From: Urechidicola croceus
GTDB lineage: Bacteria; Bacteroidota; Bacteroidia; Flavobacteriales; Flavobacteriaceae
Assembly: GCA_905181865.1 (NCBI GenBank)
Contig: CAJIZG010000002.1
Coordinates: 124,001-188,000, forward strand
Length of the DNA stretch: 64,000 bases
Direction of reading: 5' to 3'
In this document: positions 1-8,264 of the stretch, piece after piece
Layout of the letters: each line of letters opens with the position of its first letter
Position numbering within the stretch: the stretch's first letter is position 1
The notes under the pieces: model-generated
The model's input: the letters and a program-made list of their open reading frames with translations, nothing else
What the model was told of the DNA's origin: nothing
Database searches by the model: none
Translations under genes and position numbers: made by a program

Positions 1-2
1 AA

Positions 3-98
3 GGGTGTCCTTTTAGAAGCAGGTCAAATAATAATGAATTTACTGCTGGATCCAGTGGTCATTATCTTGTTTATATGTTTGTGATTAAAGAGAAATAG
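3..98 (+). CDS. C-terminal end of an unidentified protein (cut by window edge)
   Basis: An open frame enters from the left edge and stops with TAG at 96-98, giving about 31 residues that end in LVYMFVIKEK. It converges on recJ, whose stop lies 2 bases beyond. No family can be recognised from so short a piece, and the frame could be chance. Confidence 0.3.
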   Translation, partial: GCPFRSRSNNNEFTAGSSGHYLVYMFVIKEK

Positions 99-99
99 G

Positions 100-1797
100 T
101 TACTCGGGCTTTATGTCTTTCAACAATAATTGAATAGAAGTCATTCCGTTCCAATTATTTTCATCTAAATTAAATGCCGCTTTAAAAGAATTACCATTAG
201 AAGTAATTTCTTTTTTATGGCCTAGGCCAAACCCAATAGCATTATAGGTTTTCTTATCAGTAGCGTCGATTAAATTCAGTTTTAAATGCGATTTATCTTC
301 ACCAACACATTTTCCAAAACCGTTGTCTCGTAAACCATTGGCTACAAAAATAGGGCGCATATTTTGAGGGCCAAAAGGCGCAAACTGATTTAATATTCTA
401 TAGAATTTCTGATTGATATCACACAAATTCATTTCTGAATTCACGCTAATTTCAGGAGTTCGAAGTTCTTCAGGAATGGTTTTCTTTACGACTTTTTCAA
501 ACTTCGCCTTAAATTTCTCGTAATTTTCTGGGAGTAAAGTGAGGCCTGCGGCATATTTGTGGCCGCCAAATTGTTCTACAAATTCAGCACATTGGTCTAT
601 AGCATTGTATACATCAAATCCTTTTACAGATCTCGCCGATGCGGCTAATTTATCGCCACTTTTTGTAAATACTAAGGTGGGTCGGTAATAGGTTTCTATA
701 AGTCTAGAAGCCACAATACCAATAACACCTTTATGCCAAGTTTCGCTATAAACAACAGTTGAAAAGTCCTGTTGTTCATTAGTTGTTTCAATTTGTTTAA
801 GTGCTTCATAGGTTATTAATTTATCAAGTTCTTTTCTGTCGCTGTTGTACGTTTCTATTTCTCCTGCAATTTTTACGGCTTCTTTGAAATTTGTTTCAGT
901 CATAAGATTTACAGCATGCAAACCATGTTTCATCCTTCCTGCAGCATTTATTCTCGGAGCAATTACAAATACAACATCGGTAATGGTTAATTCACTTTTG
1001 TTTAACTGATGAATGATTGCTTTAAAACCAATTCTTGGCGCTTTGTTTATAACCTTTAATCCGTAGTAAGCCAATATGCGATTCTCTCCCGTGATTGGAA
1101 CAATATCTGCGGCAATTGCTGTAGCTACCAAATCTAAATAAGGTACCAAATCTTCAATGGTTTGATGGTGATTTTTCGCAAGTGCTTGAACTAGTTTAAA
1201 ACCAACACCGCAACCGCATAATTCATCATAAGGATAATTACAATCCTCCCTTTTAGGATCTAATACTGCTACTGCATTGGGAAGCTCGTTGCCCGGTCTG
1301 TGGTGATCACAAATGATAAAATCGATGTCTTTTTCATTAGCATACTTAACTTTATCAATGGCCTTAATACCACAATCTAATGCAATGATTAATGAAAAAT
1401 CATTATCGTGCGCAAAGTCTATTCCCTGAAATGAAATTCCGTATCCTTCACCATATCTATCGGGAATATAGGTTGCAACATTCGGATATATAGATTTTAA
1501 AAAAGACGACATTAGCGAGACAGCTGTTGTTCCATCTACATCATAATCGCCATAAACCAAGATATTCTCATCTTTATAAATTGCTTCTTCAATTCTAGAT
1601 ACAGCGGTAGCCATATCTTTCATTAAATAGGGATCATGTAACTGATTTAAATCTGGGCGGAAAAATTGTTTTGCTTCATCAAAAGATTCGATTCCACGTT
1701 GAATCAATAACGACGCAATCAATTTATCAACTCCTAAAACTTTAGAAAGTTGACTGATTTTTTCAATCGGGGGTTGTTTTTGGATAATCCAGCGCAT
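100..1797 (-). CDS. recJ: Single-stranded-DNA-specific exonuclease RecJ
   Basis: A 5'-3' exonuclease acting on single-stranded DNA in recombination and repair in the cytoplasm. The 565-residue length is normal for RecJ. The DHH-phosphoesterase motifs are visible: DYDVDGTT at about 84-91 and ICDHH at about 163. The DHHA1 glycine motif GGHKYAAGL lies near residue 415, followed by the C-terminal OB-like region. The ATG at 1797 gives MRWIIQKQ, the usual start of the flavobacterial proteins. The neighbours (a decayed nuclease and an OsmC protein) suggest no functional linkage, so it is probably its own transcription unit. Identification is from family motifs and is firm. Confidence 0.96.
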   Translation of the reverse strand: MRWIIQKQPPIEKISQLSKVLGVDKLIASLLIQRGIESFDEAKQFFRPDLNQLHDPYLMKDMATAVSRIEEAIYKDENILVYGDYDVDGTTAVSLMSSFLKSIYPNVATYIPDRYGEGYGISFQGIDFAHDNDFSLIIALDCGIKAIDKVKYANEKDIDFIICDHHRPGNELPNAVAVLDPKREDCNYPYDELCGCGVGFKLVQALAKNHHQTIEDLVPYLDLVATAIAADIVPITGENRILAYYGLKVINKAPRIGFKAIIHQLNKSELTITDVVFVIAPRINAAGRMKHGLHAVNLMTETNFKEAVKIAGEIETYNSDRKELDKLITYEALKQIETTNEQQDFSTVVYSETWHKGVIGIVASRLIETYYRPTLVFTKSGDKLAASARSVKGFDVYNAIDQCAEFVEQFGGHKYAAGLTLLPENYEKFKAKFEKVVKKTIPEELRTPEISVNSEMNLCDINQKFYRILNQFAPFGPQNMRPIFVANGLRDNGFGKCVGEDKSHLKLNLIDATDKKTYNAIGFGLGHKKEITSNGNSFKAAFNLDENNWNGMTSIQLLLKDIKPE

Positions 1798-1838
1798 AAT
1801 TTTTTACTCTCATTCCTTTGCGGTCATTCGTTGGTGGT

Positions 1839-1858
1839 CACTGAGCGGAGTCGAAGTG
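1839..1858. repeat. Dispersed intergenic repeat, family A copy
   Basis: CACTGAGCGGAGTCGAAGTG, a short imperfect palindrome found in several gaps of this window (for example near 8214, 11697 and 28706). It lies between recJ and the decayed GIY-YIG gene. Such sequences are common REP-like intergenic elements in flavobacterial genomes. Confidence 0.7.
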
Positions 1859-1941
1859 ATTCGAAATGAAGGCAGGAATCTATTTCTTTTTATTGCAATT
1901 TTTTCATCAGGTCGACTAATGCCAAAGCATTGTATCGAGAC

Positions 1942-2232
1942 CTATTTAAACTTCTTTTTTGCTAAATTAGCTAATAGATCAAAACGATTATTAATGAATA
2001 CTTCCTTTTTCAGTCTCGGCCACTTTTTGATTTGTTTCTCTTTCTTAATCGCTAAATTGATATCTGTAAACTCAGCGTAAAAAACCAATTGCAAGAGTTT
2101 TGAGAATTCATATAACTCTTCTTAAAGCGTCCAGAATGATCTTCTTAGATTACGCTTTGTTACGTCAGAAGTTAATCCAGTATACTAAGCGTTGTCGGAA
2201 CACTTCAAAACGAATATAAATAACTTTTTCAT
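1942..2232 (-). pseudogene. Decayed GIY-YIG endonuclease (UPF0213 type)
   Basis: Translating the minus strand from the ATG at 2232 gives MKKLFIFVLKCSDN, then an in-frame TAG, then YTGLTSDVTKR, as in GIY-YIG domain proteins. A shift of frame is then needed to read EDHSGRFKKSY, and another to read LVFYAEFTDINLAIKKEKQ and the tail ending LLANLAKKKFK with a stop at 1942-1944. These are the ordered motifs of the roughly 95-residue single-domain GIY-YIG proteins. One nonsense change and two frameshifts mean no intact product. A forward reading frame over this span (1856-2080) is only its shadow. Confidence 0.85.
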
Positions 2233-2301
2233 AACAGTTACTTCTATATACGTCTACTTAAGGTGTGCACTCGAAGTGACGATTCGAAAACAGTATCATC
2301 G

Positions 2302-2715
2302 TTACACCTCGTGATACGCGACTTCAACTTTTATTTCAGTAAAACTACGAAACATTTCCATCACCCCACAATAATTATTTACTGATAAATCAACGGCTTT
2401 TTGAATTTTACTCTTTTTAAAATCTGATCCAAAAAATTGATAGGTAACAACAACATCCTTATAGATTTTTGGATGTTCATCAGTTAATTCGGCTGACACA
2501 TGAATTTTAAAGGCATCAACTTCAACACGCATTTTTTTTAGTAATGAAACAATATCCAATCCAGAACAACCGGCCAATGAAGTCAACATCATAGCTTTCG
2601 GACGCATCCCTCTTTTTTCATCACCTTCCAAAGCATTGTCAACCATAATTATTCCATCGTTGTGTACAGATTCGAATAAATTTTTATCCTGCCATGTCAT
2701 TTCTATTTTTGCCAT
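2302..2715 (-). CDS. OsmC family protein
   Basis: A 137-residue OsmC/Ohr-fold protein. Family members reduce organic hydroperoxides with two redox cysteines; the physiological substrate here is unknown. The two expected cysteines are seen in SLAGCSGLD (about residue 50) and NNYCGVMEM (about residue 115). It belongs to the short OsmC branch (starting MAKIEMTW) rather than to classical Ohr. A -7 promoter motif in the correct orientation lies 22 bases upstream. It is divergent from adenine deaminase. Confidence 0.88.
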   Translation of the reverse strand: MAKIEMTWQDKNLFESVHNDGIIMVDNALEGDEKRGMRPKAMMLTSLAGCSGLDIVSLLKKMRVEVDAFKIHVSAELTDEHPKIYKDVVVTYQFFGSDFKKSKIQKAVDLSVNNYCGVMEMFRSFTEIKVEVAYHEV

Positions 2716-2736
2716 ATTCTAGTTTTTTAAACGGTT

Positions 2737-2744
2737 CAAATTTA
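2737..2744 (-). promoter_or_regulatory. Bacteroidota -7 promoter motif for the OsmC gene
   Basis: The minus strand reads TAAATTTG, matching TAnnTTTG, ending 22 bases before the OsmC start codon. No clear -33 TTTG was identified. Confidence 0.5.
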
Positions 2745-2803
2745 CCATTTTATTAATCGTTTTTTTGTAACATTGTTTATAAAATAATCTAAATCATTTC
2801 TAT

Positions 2804-4426
2804 ATGCAGAAGGTACAAGGGCAATTGGTGGACATAGAAAATAAGCGAATTTATGCCGCTGAGATTACTGTTGAAAATGGAATAATTACTTCCATTATTG
2901 AAAAAGAAAACTCAAATCCGAATTTTATACTACCCGGATTTATAGATGCGCATATTCATATAGAAAGTTCTATGCTAGTTCCTTCAGAATTTGCTCGTTT
3001 AGCAGTTGTACATGGCACTGTAGCTACAGTTTCTGATCCACATGAAATTGCGAATGTACTTGGAAAAGAGGGGGTGTATTTTATGATTGAGAACGGAAAA
3101 AAGGTACCTTTTAAGTTCTATTTCGGGGCTCCTTCTTCTGTGCCTGCTACTTCTTTTGAAACTGCTGGTGCCGTAATTGATTCTGATGATATTAAAGAAC
3201 TATTATCCTCTCCGAATATTAATTATTTGGCAGAAATGATGAATTATCCTGGGGTTTTATATGAAGATTTAGAGGTGTTAAAAAAAATTGCATGGGCAAA
3301 GCACTTTAATAAACCTGTGGATGGTCATGCACCTGGATTGAGAGGTGCTAACGCAAAGAAATATATAAGTGCTGGAATTTCCACAGATCATGAGTGTTGT
3401 ACTTTTGAAGAAGCTCAAGAGAAATTGTCTTATGGGATGAAAATTTTAATTCGTGAGGGCAGTGCGGCAAAGAATTTTGAGGCTTTGATTGAGTTACTTC
3501 ACAAGCATTATAAAAATATGATGTTTTGCTCAGATGATAAGCATCCAGATGATTTGATAGTAGGGCATATTAATCAATTATGTGCTAGAGCTGTTGAGAA
3601 AGGAATGGATGTGTTTAAAGTTTTGCAAGTTGCTTGTATCAATCCTGTAGGTCATTATAATATGGATGTTGGATTGTTGAAAGTAGGAGATGCTGCAGAT
3701 TTTATTCTAGTACAAGATTTGGTGAATTTTGATGTTGTTCAAACGTATATAAGAGGAGAACTAGTTGCAGAAAACGGACAATCCTGCATTGATGTAATAC
3801 CTTTTGATACTCCTAATAATTTCAATGTTTCAAATAAATTACTGTCAGATTTTTCGGTTCAAGAAGCGGGTACTAAAATTAGAGTTATTGAGGCTTTGGA
3901 GGGGCAGCTAATAACCAATGAAATAGAGGTATCTAGTTTGTCAGTAAATGGAAATTTGATTTCAGATGTACAAAATGATATTTTAAAAATGGCTGTCGTA
4001 AATCGATATCAAGATACAAAACCAGCAATAGCATTTATTAAAAACTTTGGATTAAAAAAAGGAGCGATAGCAAGTTCTGTAGCACACGATTGTCATAATA
4101 TTGTCGTAGTTGGAACTTCTGATGAAGAAATTTGTAATGCCGTGAATCTCATCATTGAAAACAGCGGTGGAATTTGTGCGGTCCATAATACAAAATACAA
4201 CTATTTAGGGCTTCCAGTTGCGGGAATAATGAGTAATCAAAATGGTTGGGAAACAGCTAAAGGATATCAAGAAATAGATGCCATGGCAAAAGAATTGGGT
4301 TCCCAATTAAATGCGCCATTTATGACGTTATCTTTTATGGCTTTACTCGTAATACCAGATTTAAAATTGTCTGATTTAGGATTATTTAGTGGTTCTAAAT
4401 TTGAATTTGTTGCGTTACAGAAATAG
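2804..4426 (+). CDS. ade: Adenine deaminase (Ade)
   Basis: A cytoplasmic metal-dependent amidohydrolase that converts adenine to hypoxanthine and ammonia in purine salvage. The 540-residue length fits Ade. The metal-binding start of the amidohydrolase barrel, [10 protein letters not shown], is at about 48-57, with [11 protein letters not shown] near 84 and [10 protein letters not shown] near 243. The C-terminal family-specific domain includes [13 protein letters not shown] and SGGICAV. The start ATG at 2804 gives [12 protein letters not shown] directly before the first beta domain. It is divergent from the OsmC gene, and no operon partner follows. Confidence 0.95.
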   Translation: MQKVQGQLVDIENKRIYAAEITVENGIITSIIEKENSNPNFILPGFIDAHIHIESSMLVPSEFARLAVVHGTVATVSDPHEIANVLGKEGVYFMIENGKKVPFKFYFGAPSSVPATSFETAGAVIDSDDIKELLSSPNINYLAEMMNYPGVLYEDLEVLKKIAWAKHFNKPVDGHAPGLRGANAKKYISAGISTDHECCTFEEAQEKLSYGMKILIREGSAAKNFEALIELLHKHYKNMMFCSDDKHPDDLIVGHINQLCARAVEKGMDVFKVLQVACINPVGHYNMDVGLLKVGDAADFILVQDLVNFDVVQTYIRGELVAENGQSCIDVIPFDTPNNFNVSNKLLSDFSVQEAGTKIRVIEALEGQLITNEIEVSSLSVNGNLISDVQNDILKMAVVNRYQDTKPAIAFIKNFGLKKGAIASSVAHDCHNIVVVGTSDEEICNAVNLIIENSGGICAVHNTKYNYLGLPVAGIMSNQNGWETAKGYQEIDAMAKELGSQLNAPFMTLSFMALLVIPDLKLSDLGLFSGSKFEFVALQK

Positions 4427-4432
4427 TATTAT

Positions 4433-4510
4433 GTCATTCCTGCGAAGGCAGTAATTTCATGGAATAAGATTGAAAAAATGAGTCTTGGTGGCTGAGTGGG
4501 TCGAAGAGAG
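4433..4510. repeat. Degenerate copies of two dispersed repeats
   Basis: GTCATTCCTGCGAAGGCAG (family B) at 4433-4451 is followed at about 4491-4506 by GCTGAGTGGGTCGAAG, a worn copy of the family A core. Both lie just downstream of ade. The composite of B and A is also seen between moaA and moeA. Confidence 0.6.
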
Positions 4511-4599
4511 AAGAATAAATAAAAGAAAATTAGAATAAGCCGACAAGAATATTAATGGAATTATTTTATTGAAGACAGTAAATTTTGCGCTAGAAATTC

Positions 4600-4966
4600 T
4601 TCTTGTGGTTGTCTATTAATATTTTCTTATAAAATAAATTCCAATTTATCGAAAAGGATACTTGCAGTTGCTGTTTACTATGTGCCTCTTAAATTTTATC
4701 CCAAGAGAGTTTCATCTCTGTAAAAAACTTCCTATAATCGATACTTATGAATAATATTTTCCGCTATTTTTCTGTCAAAATCTGTTAAAGTTACTTCTTG
4801 GTGTTTTTTATAGATCAACATAACTTTTCATCATATCAATAGTAGACGATGACTTTGTTTCCATAACATGAGATATAGAATTGGTACTTATACCTTTTTC
4901 AAAGGTACGACTGAAATGATAGATTGCTTTTATATAATTTTTTTCTGATTGACTAATATTAGTATT
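4600..4966 (-). pseudogene. Decayed DtxR/MntR-family metal-dependent repressor
   Basis: The minus strand from about 4966 reads NISQSEKNYIKAIYH, then GISTNSISHVMETKSSS and TIDMMKSYVDL, which is the N-terminal winged-helix domain of DtxR/MntR regulators. A frameshift is needed before YKKHQEVTLTDFDRKIAEN and IIHKYRL. A TAG then stands where the family has Trp of the RLWEVF motif. Further shifts give LSWDKI and FDKLEFIL, the metal-binding and dimer region. No start codon is clear. The gene is divergent from the TonB receptor at 5078, the usual place for its regulator. It cannot make a functional repressor. Confidence 0.82.
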
Positions 4967-5012
4967 TTTTAGACTACACTAATATCCACAAATATATTAT
5001 TTAAAATATATT

Positions 5013-5044
5013 TTTAGATTAATCTAAATATATATTTATATTTG
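5013..5044 (+). promoter_or_regulatory. Palindromic DtxR-type operator and -7 promoter of the TonB-receptor operon
   Basis: A perfect 16-bp palindrome, TTTAGATTAATCTAAA, occupies 5013-5028, followed by the -7 motif TATATTTG at 5037-5044, 34 bases before the receptor start. The palindrome covers the expected -33 region. It resembles the TTAGGTTAGCCTAA-type boxes of DtxR/MntR/IdeR regulators. A weaker related sequence (TTTAGACTACACTAATA) lies near 4969-4985, by the 5' end of the decayed regulator. Confidence 0.7.
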
Positions 5045-5077
5045 CACAAATAAATAATATTTTAAATAAATCATCTT

Positions 5078-7312
5078 ATGAAGTCAATAATTTATCTAGT
5101 ACTAATATGCCCGACGATTTTTTATGCTCAAAACGGAACTTTAGAGGGCACCGTAATGTTTAATGATGGGTCAGAACCTTTTGTAAACGTTTTAGTTAAA
5201 GGAACTGCTATTGGCGGCACAACTAACGATGAAGGACATTATACTTTAAAGAACCTTCCCTTAGGAAAACAAAAAATAATTATTTCTTCTGTAGGATTTG
5301 AGACTCAACAAAAAACGATTACGATTTTACCTGATAAAACAATTTATTTAAATTTTGATTTAATTGAAGAAGAAGATTATTTGGAAGAAATTGTTGTTTC
5401 TGGAACTTTAAAACCTGTAAAAAAATCAAACAGTCCGGTTCCTGTAGAAGTATACTCACCTTCCTTTTTTAAAAAAAACCCGGCACCTTCTGTTTTCGAA
5501 TCAATGCAAAATGTTAATGGTGTGCGCCCTCAAGTAAATTGTAGTGTATGTAATACAGGAGATATTCATATAAATGGTTTAGAAGGGGCCTACACGTTTG
5601 TGCTAATAGATGGAATGCCAATAGTTAGTGGGTTATCAACTGTTTATGGACTGACAGGAATCCCACAAGCACTCTTAGAAAGAGTGGAGATTGTTAAAGG
5701 ACCTGCTTCTTCGCTGTATGGTTCTGAAGCTTTAGGTGGAATTATTAACATCATTACAAAAAAACCAAACTCTGCACCATTATTCTCATTAGAAACTTTT
5801 GGAAGTGGTTGGGGAGAAATAAATACAGATATTGGTGTAAAGTATAATGTAGGAAAAAGTCAAGGCTTATTGGGTGTTAATTATTTTAATTATCAAAATC
5901 CTATTGATAATAATGAGGATGGCTTTACAGATTTAACGCTACAAGACCGTATTTCTATTTTTAACAAGTTTAGCTTTAATCGAAAAAATAATCGCATATT
6001 TACTGTTGCAGGAAGATATATCTATGAAGATAGATGGGGAGGAGAAATGAATTGGGAGAAAAAATATAGAGGAGGAACCGAAGTTTATGGTGAAAGTATT
6101 TATACAAGTAGATGGGAAACTTTTGGGACATATCAATTACCAACTACCGAAAAATTGAATTTTCAGTTTAGCGCAAATGGACATAATCAAAACTCTTTTT
6201 ATGGAGATACTTCTTTTAATGCAGATCAATATATAGGTTTTGGCCAATTAACTTGGGATACTAATTTTTGGGAAAACCATGATATATTAATAGGGGCTGC
6301 CTATAGGTATACCTCTTATGATGATAATACTTTTGCAACAAGAAACGATATAAACAATGAACCATCAATTACACATTTGCCTGGAATCTTTGTGCAAGAT
6401 GAAATACGATTAGCAGAGAATAATAAACTGTTACTAGGAGCACGTTATGATTATAATAGTTTGCATGGGAATATTTTTACGCCACGTTTAAATTATAAAT
6501 GGAATTCAGAAAACAATAAAGATGTTCTAAGAATTAGTGTTGGAAACGGATTTAGAGTTGCAAATGTTTTTACCGAAGATCATGCGGCACTTACTGGAGC
6601 TAGAGATGTGGTTTTTGATGGAGAACTATCCCCGGAGACCTCGTGGAATACAAATATTAATTATGTAAGAACTATTGTAACAAAAGAAGACGCTATTATT
6701 TCTTTAGATGCGAGTGCTTTTTACACCCATTTTAGTAATAAAATCATACCAGATTATGAAAGTGATTCAAACAAAATTATATATAGTAATTTAGATGGAT
6801 ATGCTGTTTCTAAAGGGTTCTCTTTAAATACAGATTTTAATTTTAGAAATGGGCTTTCTATAATTGCAGGAGCAACTTTAATGGATGTTTCTACAACAGA
6901 GGATGGTGTAAAAGAAAGACAACTTTTAACGGAAGGTTTTAGTGGAACTTGGAGTGTTTCATACAAAATCCCGAGTTTAAATTTAAAGATAGATTATACA
7001 GGGAACGCCTATGCACCAATGGAATTACCTTTGTTGGGTGAAAATGACCCACGTGCATCAAAATCTCCTTGGTTTAGTATTCAAAACATTCAATTATCTA
7101 AAACATTCAATAATACTTTTGAAGTTTTTGGAGGGGTTAAAAATTTATTAAACTTTACGCCAGCTTCAAATAGTATCTTAAATTCAGACAATCCTTTTGA
7201 TGTAGGCGTAGATGTTGATACATATCCAGAAAGAGCCTTTGATCCCGCGTATGTCTATGCATCGAATCAAGGTATTAGAGCGTTTTTAGGGTTGCGATAT
7301 AAAATACTTTAA
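5078..7312 (+). CDS. TonB-dependent outer-membrane receptor, probably for a metal complex
   Basis: A 744-residue outer-membrane transporter energised by TonB. It has a signal peptide ending near FYAQ (residue 18), a carboxypeptidase-regulatory-like domain at about 20-105 (GTVMFNDG, TTNDEGHYTLKNLPLG), a plug at about 115-225 (RVEIVKGPASSLYGSEALGG) and a beta-barrel to the C-terminus. There is no SusC-type length and no SusD neighbour, so a siderophore or metal substrate is more likely than a glycan. The gene sits behind a DtxR-type operator beside a decayed DtxR-like regulator, which supports metal-responsive control. A thioredoxin-like gene starts immediately after the stop. The substrate is inferred only. 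Confidence 0.88.
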   Translation: MKSIIYLVLICPTIFYAQNGTLEGTVMFNDGSEPFVNVLVKGTAIGGTTNDEGHYTLKNLPLGKQKIIISSVGFETQQKTITILPDKTIYLNFDLIEEEDYLEEIVVSGTLKPVKKSNSPVPVEVYSPSFFKKNPAPSVFESMQNVNGVRPQVNCSVCNTGDIHINGLEGAYTFVLIDGMPIVSGLSTVYGLTGIPQALLERVEIVKGPASSLYGSEALGGIINIITKKPNSAPLFSLETFGSGWGEINTDIGVKYNVGKSQGLLGVNYFNYQNPIDNNEDGFTDLTLQDRISIFNKFSFNRKNNRIFTVAGRYIYEDRWGGEMNWEKKYRGGTEVYGESIYTSRWETFGTYQLPTTEKLNFQFSANGHNQNSFYGDTSFNADQYIGFGQLTWDTNFWENHDILIGAAYRYTSYDDNTFATRNDINNEPSITHLPGIFVQDEIRLAENNKLLLGARYDYNSLHGNIFTPRLNYKWNSENNKDVLRISVGNGFRVANVFTEDHAALTGARDVVFDGELSPETSWNTNINYVRTIVTKEDAIISLDASAFYTHFSNKIIPDYESDSNKIIYSNLDGYAVSKGFSLNTDFNFRNGLSIIAGATLMDVSTTEDGVKERQLLTEGFSGTWSVSYKIPSLNLKIDYTGNAYAPMELPLLGENDPRASKSPWFSIQNIQLSKTFNNTFEVFGGVKNLLNFTPASNSILNSDNPFDVGVDVDTYPERAFDPAYVYASNQGIRAFLGLRYKIL

Positions 7313-7801
7313 ATGTTAAAAACGATTATAAATATTCTACTCTGTATCTCACTCACACTTCCTTTTTCTCAAGAAGGTGTGTTGCTTCCTAATACCTATA
7401 CTTTTGAAGAAATAGAGGGACTGCAAAAAATTGAGGAGCGACCTATTGTCGTTTTTATTCATACTGATTGGTGCAAGTTTTGTCTAGCAATGAAAAAAAA
7501 TACTTTTACAGATAATAAAATCATACAGAAATTAAACACCTCTTTTTATTTTATAATGTTAGATGCTGAATATAAAAAAGATATCGTTTTTTATAATCAA
7601 ACTTTTAGATTTAAGCCTACAGGACTGAATACAGGTATTCATGAACTTGCTGAAAACTTAGGAGATAAGGACGGACAAATGAATTATCCTCTAACTGCTA
7701 TTTTAAGTGCCAATCAAAATATTGATGTTCAATTTGACACGTTTTTAGCAAAAAAAGAATTGTTAAAAATATTATTCGAATATGAAAAACTGAATAGATA
7801 A
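7313..7801 (+). CDS. Exported thioredoxin-like protein (CKFC motif)
   Basis: A 162-residue protein with an N-terminal signal segment (IINILLCISLTLPFSQ) and a thioredoxin fold carrying the redox motif HTDWCKFCLAMKK at about residues 49-61. It resembles the soluble thioredoxin-like proteins often found beside TonB receptors in Bacteroidota. The ATG directly follows the receptor stop codon, so the two are co-transcribed and probably share the operator upstream. It may keep a metal-uptake partner reduced, but no partner is visible because the downstream DNA is degraded. Confidence 0.8.
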   Translation: MLKTIINILLCISLTLPFSQEGVLLPNTYTFEEIEGLQKIEERPIVVFIHTDWCKFCLAMKKNTFTDNKIIQKLNTSFYFIMLDAEYKKDIVFYNQTFRFKPTGLNTGIHELAENLGDKDGQMNYPLTAILSANQNIDVQFDTFLAKKELLKILFEYEKLNR

Positions 7802-7819
7802 GAATTAAAATTATTTTTT

Positions 7820-7991
7820 TTAGTGCTTGAGGTGTTGGCGGATATTTTGAAACAAACTAGAACACCCAGAGAATAATATTGGTTTTATTACCCGTGGAAA
7901 ACATTTGGAACCATAGACAATGAAATTTTTGAACGTATTTTAAAAAGAAAAAATCAAGACCGTAACTCCAAAAGATGTATTTGCAGATTAA
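7820..7991 (+). pseudogene. Unrecognised decayed coding fragment
   Basis: The forward strand reads LVLEVLADILKQTRTPRE, a TAA, then WFYYPWKTFGTIDNEIFERI in the same frame. A shift then gives KIKTVTPKDVFAD with a stop at 7989-7991. The mix of one stop and one shift within coherent sequence suggests the 3' end of a lost gene once downstream in the receptor operon. I do not recognise the family. The rest of the gap to 8264 holds only a repeat copy and no convincing gene. Confidence 0.35.
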
Positions 7992-8213
7992 TAATTATCT
8001 TTAAAATAAGGTGAGAAACTTAGAATTAAAATTCTGGTTAATCAATTTATTTATAGTTGTTTATTACCTCAAGAATAAATCGTAAGAGGAGTAAAATAAT
8101 CCTTTATTCTTAACGAGAATAGCAGTAACTTGGCGAACTTAAAAATTCATCATTTCGATGCGCTAAAGGCAAAGAGGCAATCTGTAAATCAAAAACAGAT
8201 TACTTGGTTGATT

Positions 8214-8230
8214 ACTTCGACTCCGCTCAG
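8214..8230. repeat. Dispersed repeat, family A copy (inverted)
   Basis: ACTTCGACTCCGCTCAG, the complement of the CTGAGCGGAGTCGAAGT core, 35 bases before leuS. Confidence 0.65.
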
Positions 8231-8264
8231 GAACCGCTCTTAATGACATTAGCAAGTAGTTACA

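Noticed and set aside
1856-2080. Forward 74-residue open frame after recJ
   Set aside because: It is the antisense shadow of the GIY-YIG pseudogene, whose minus-strand translation gives family motifs.
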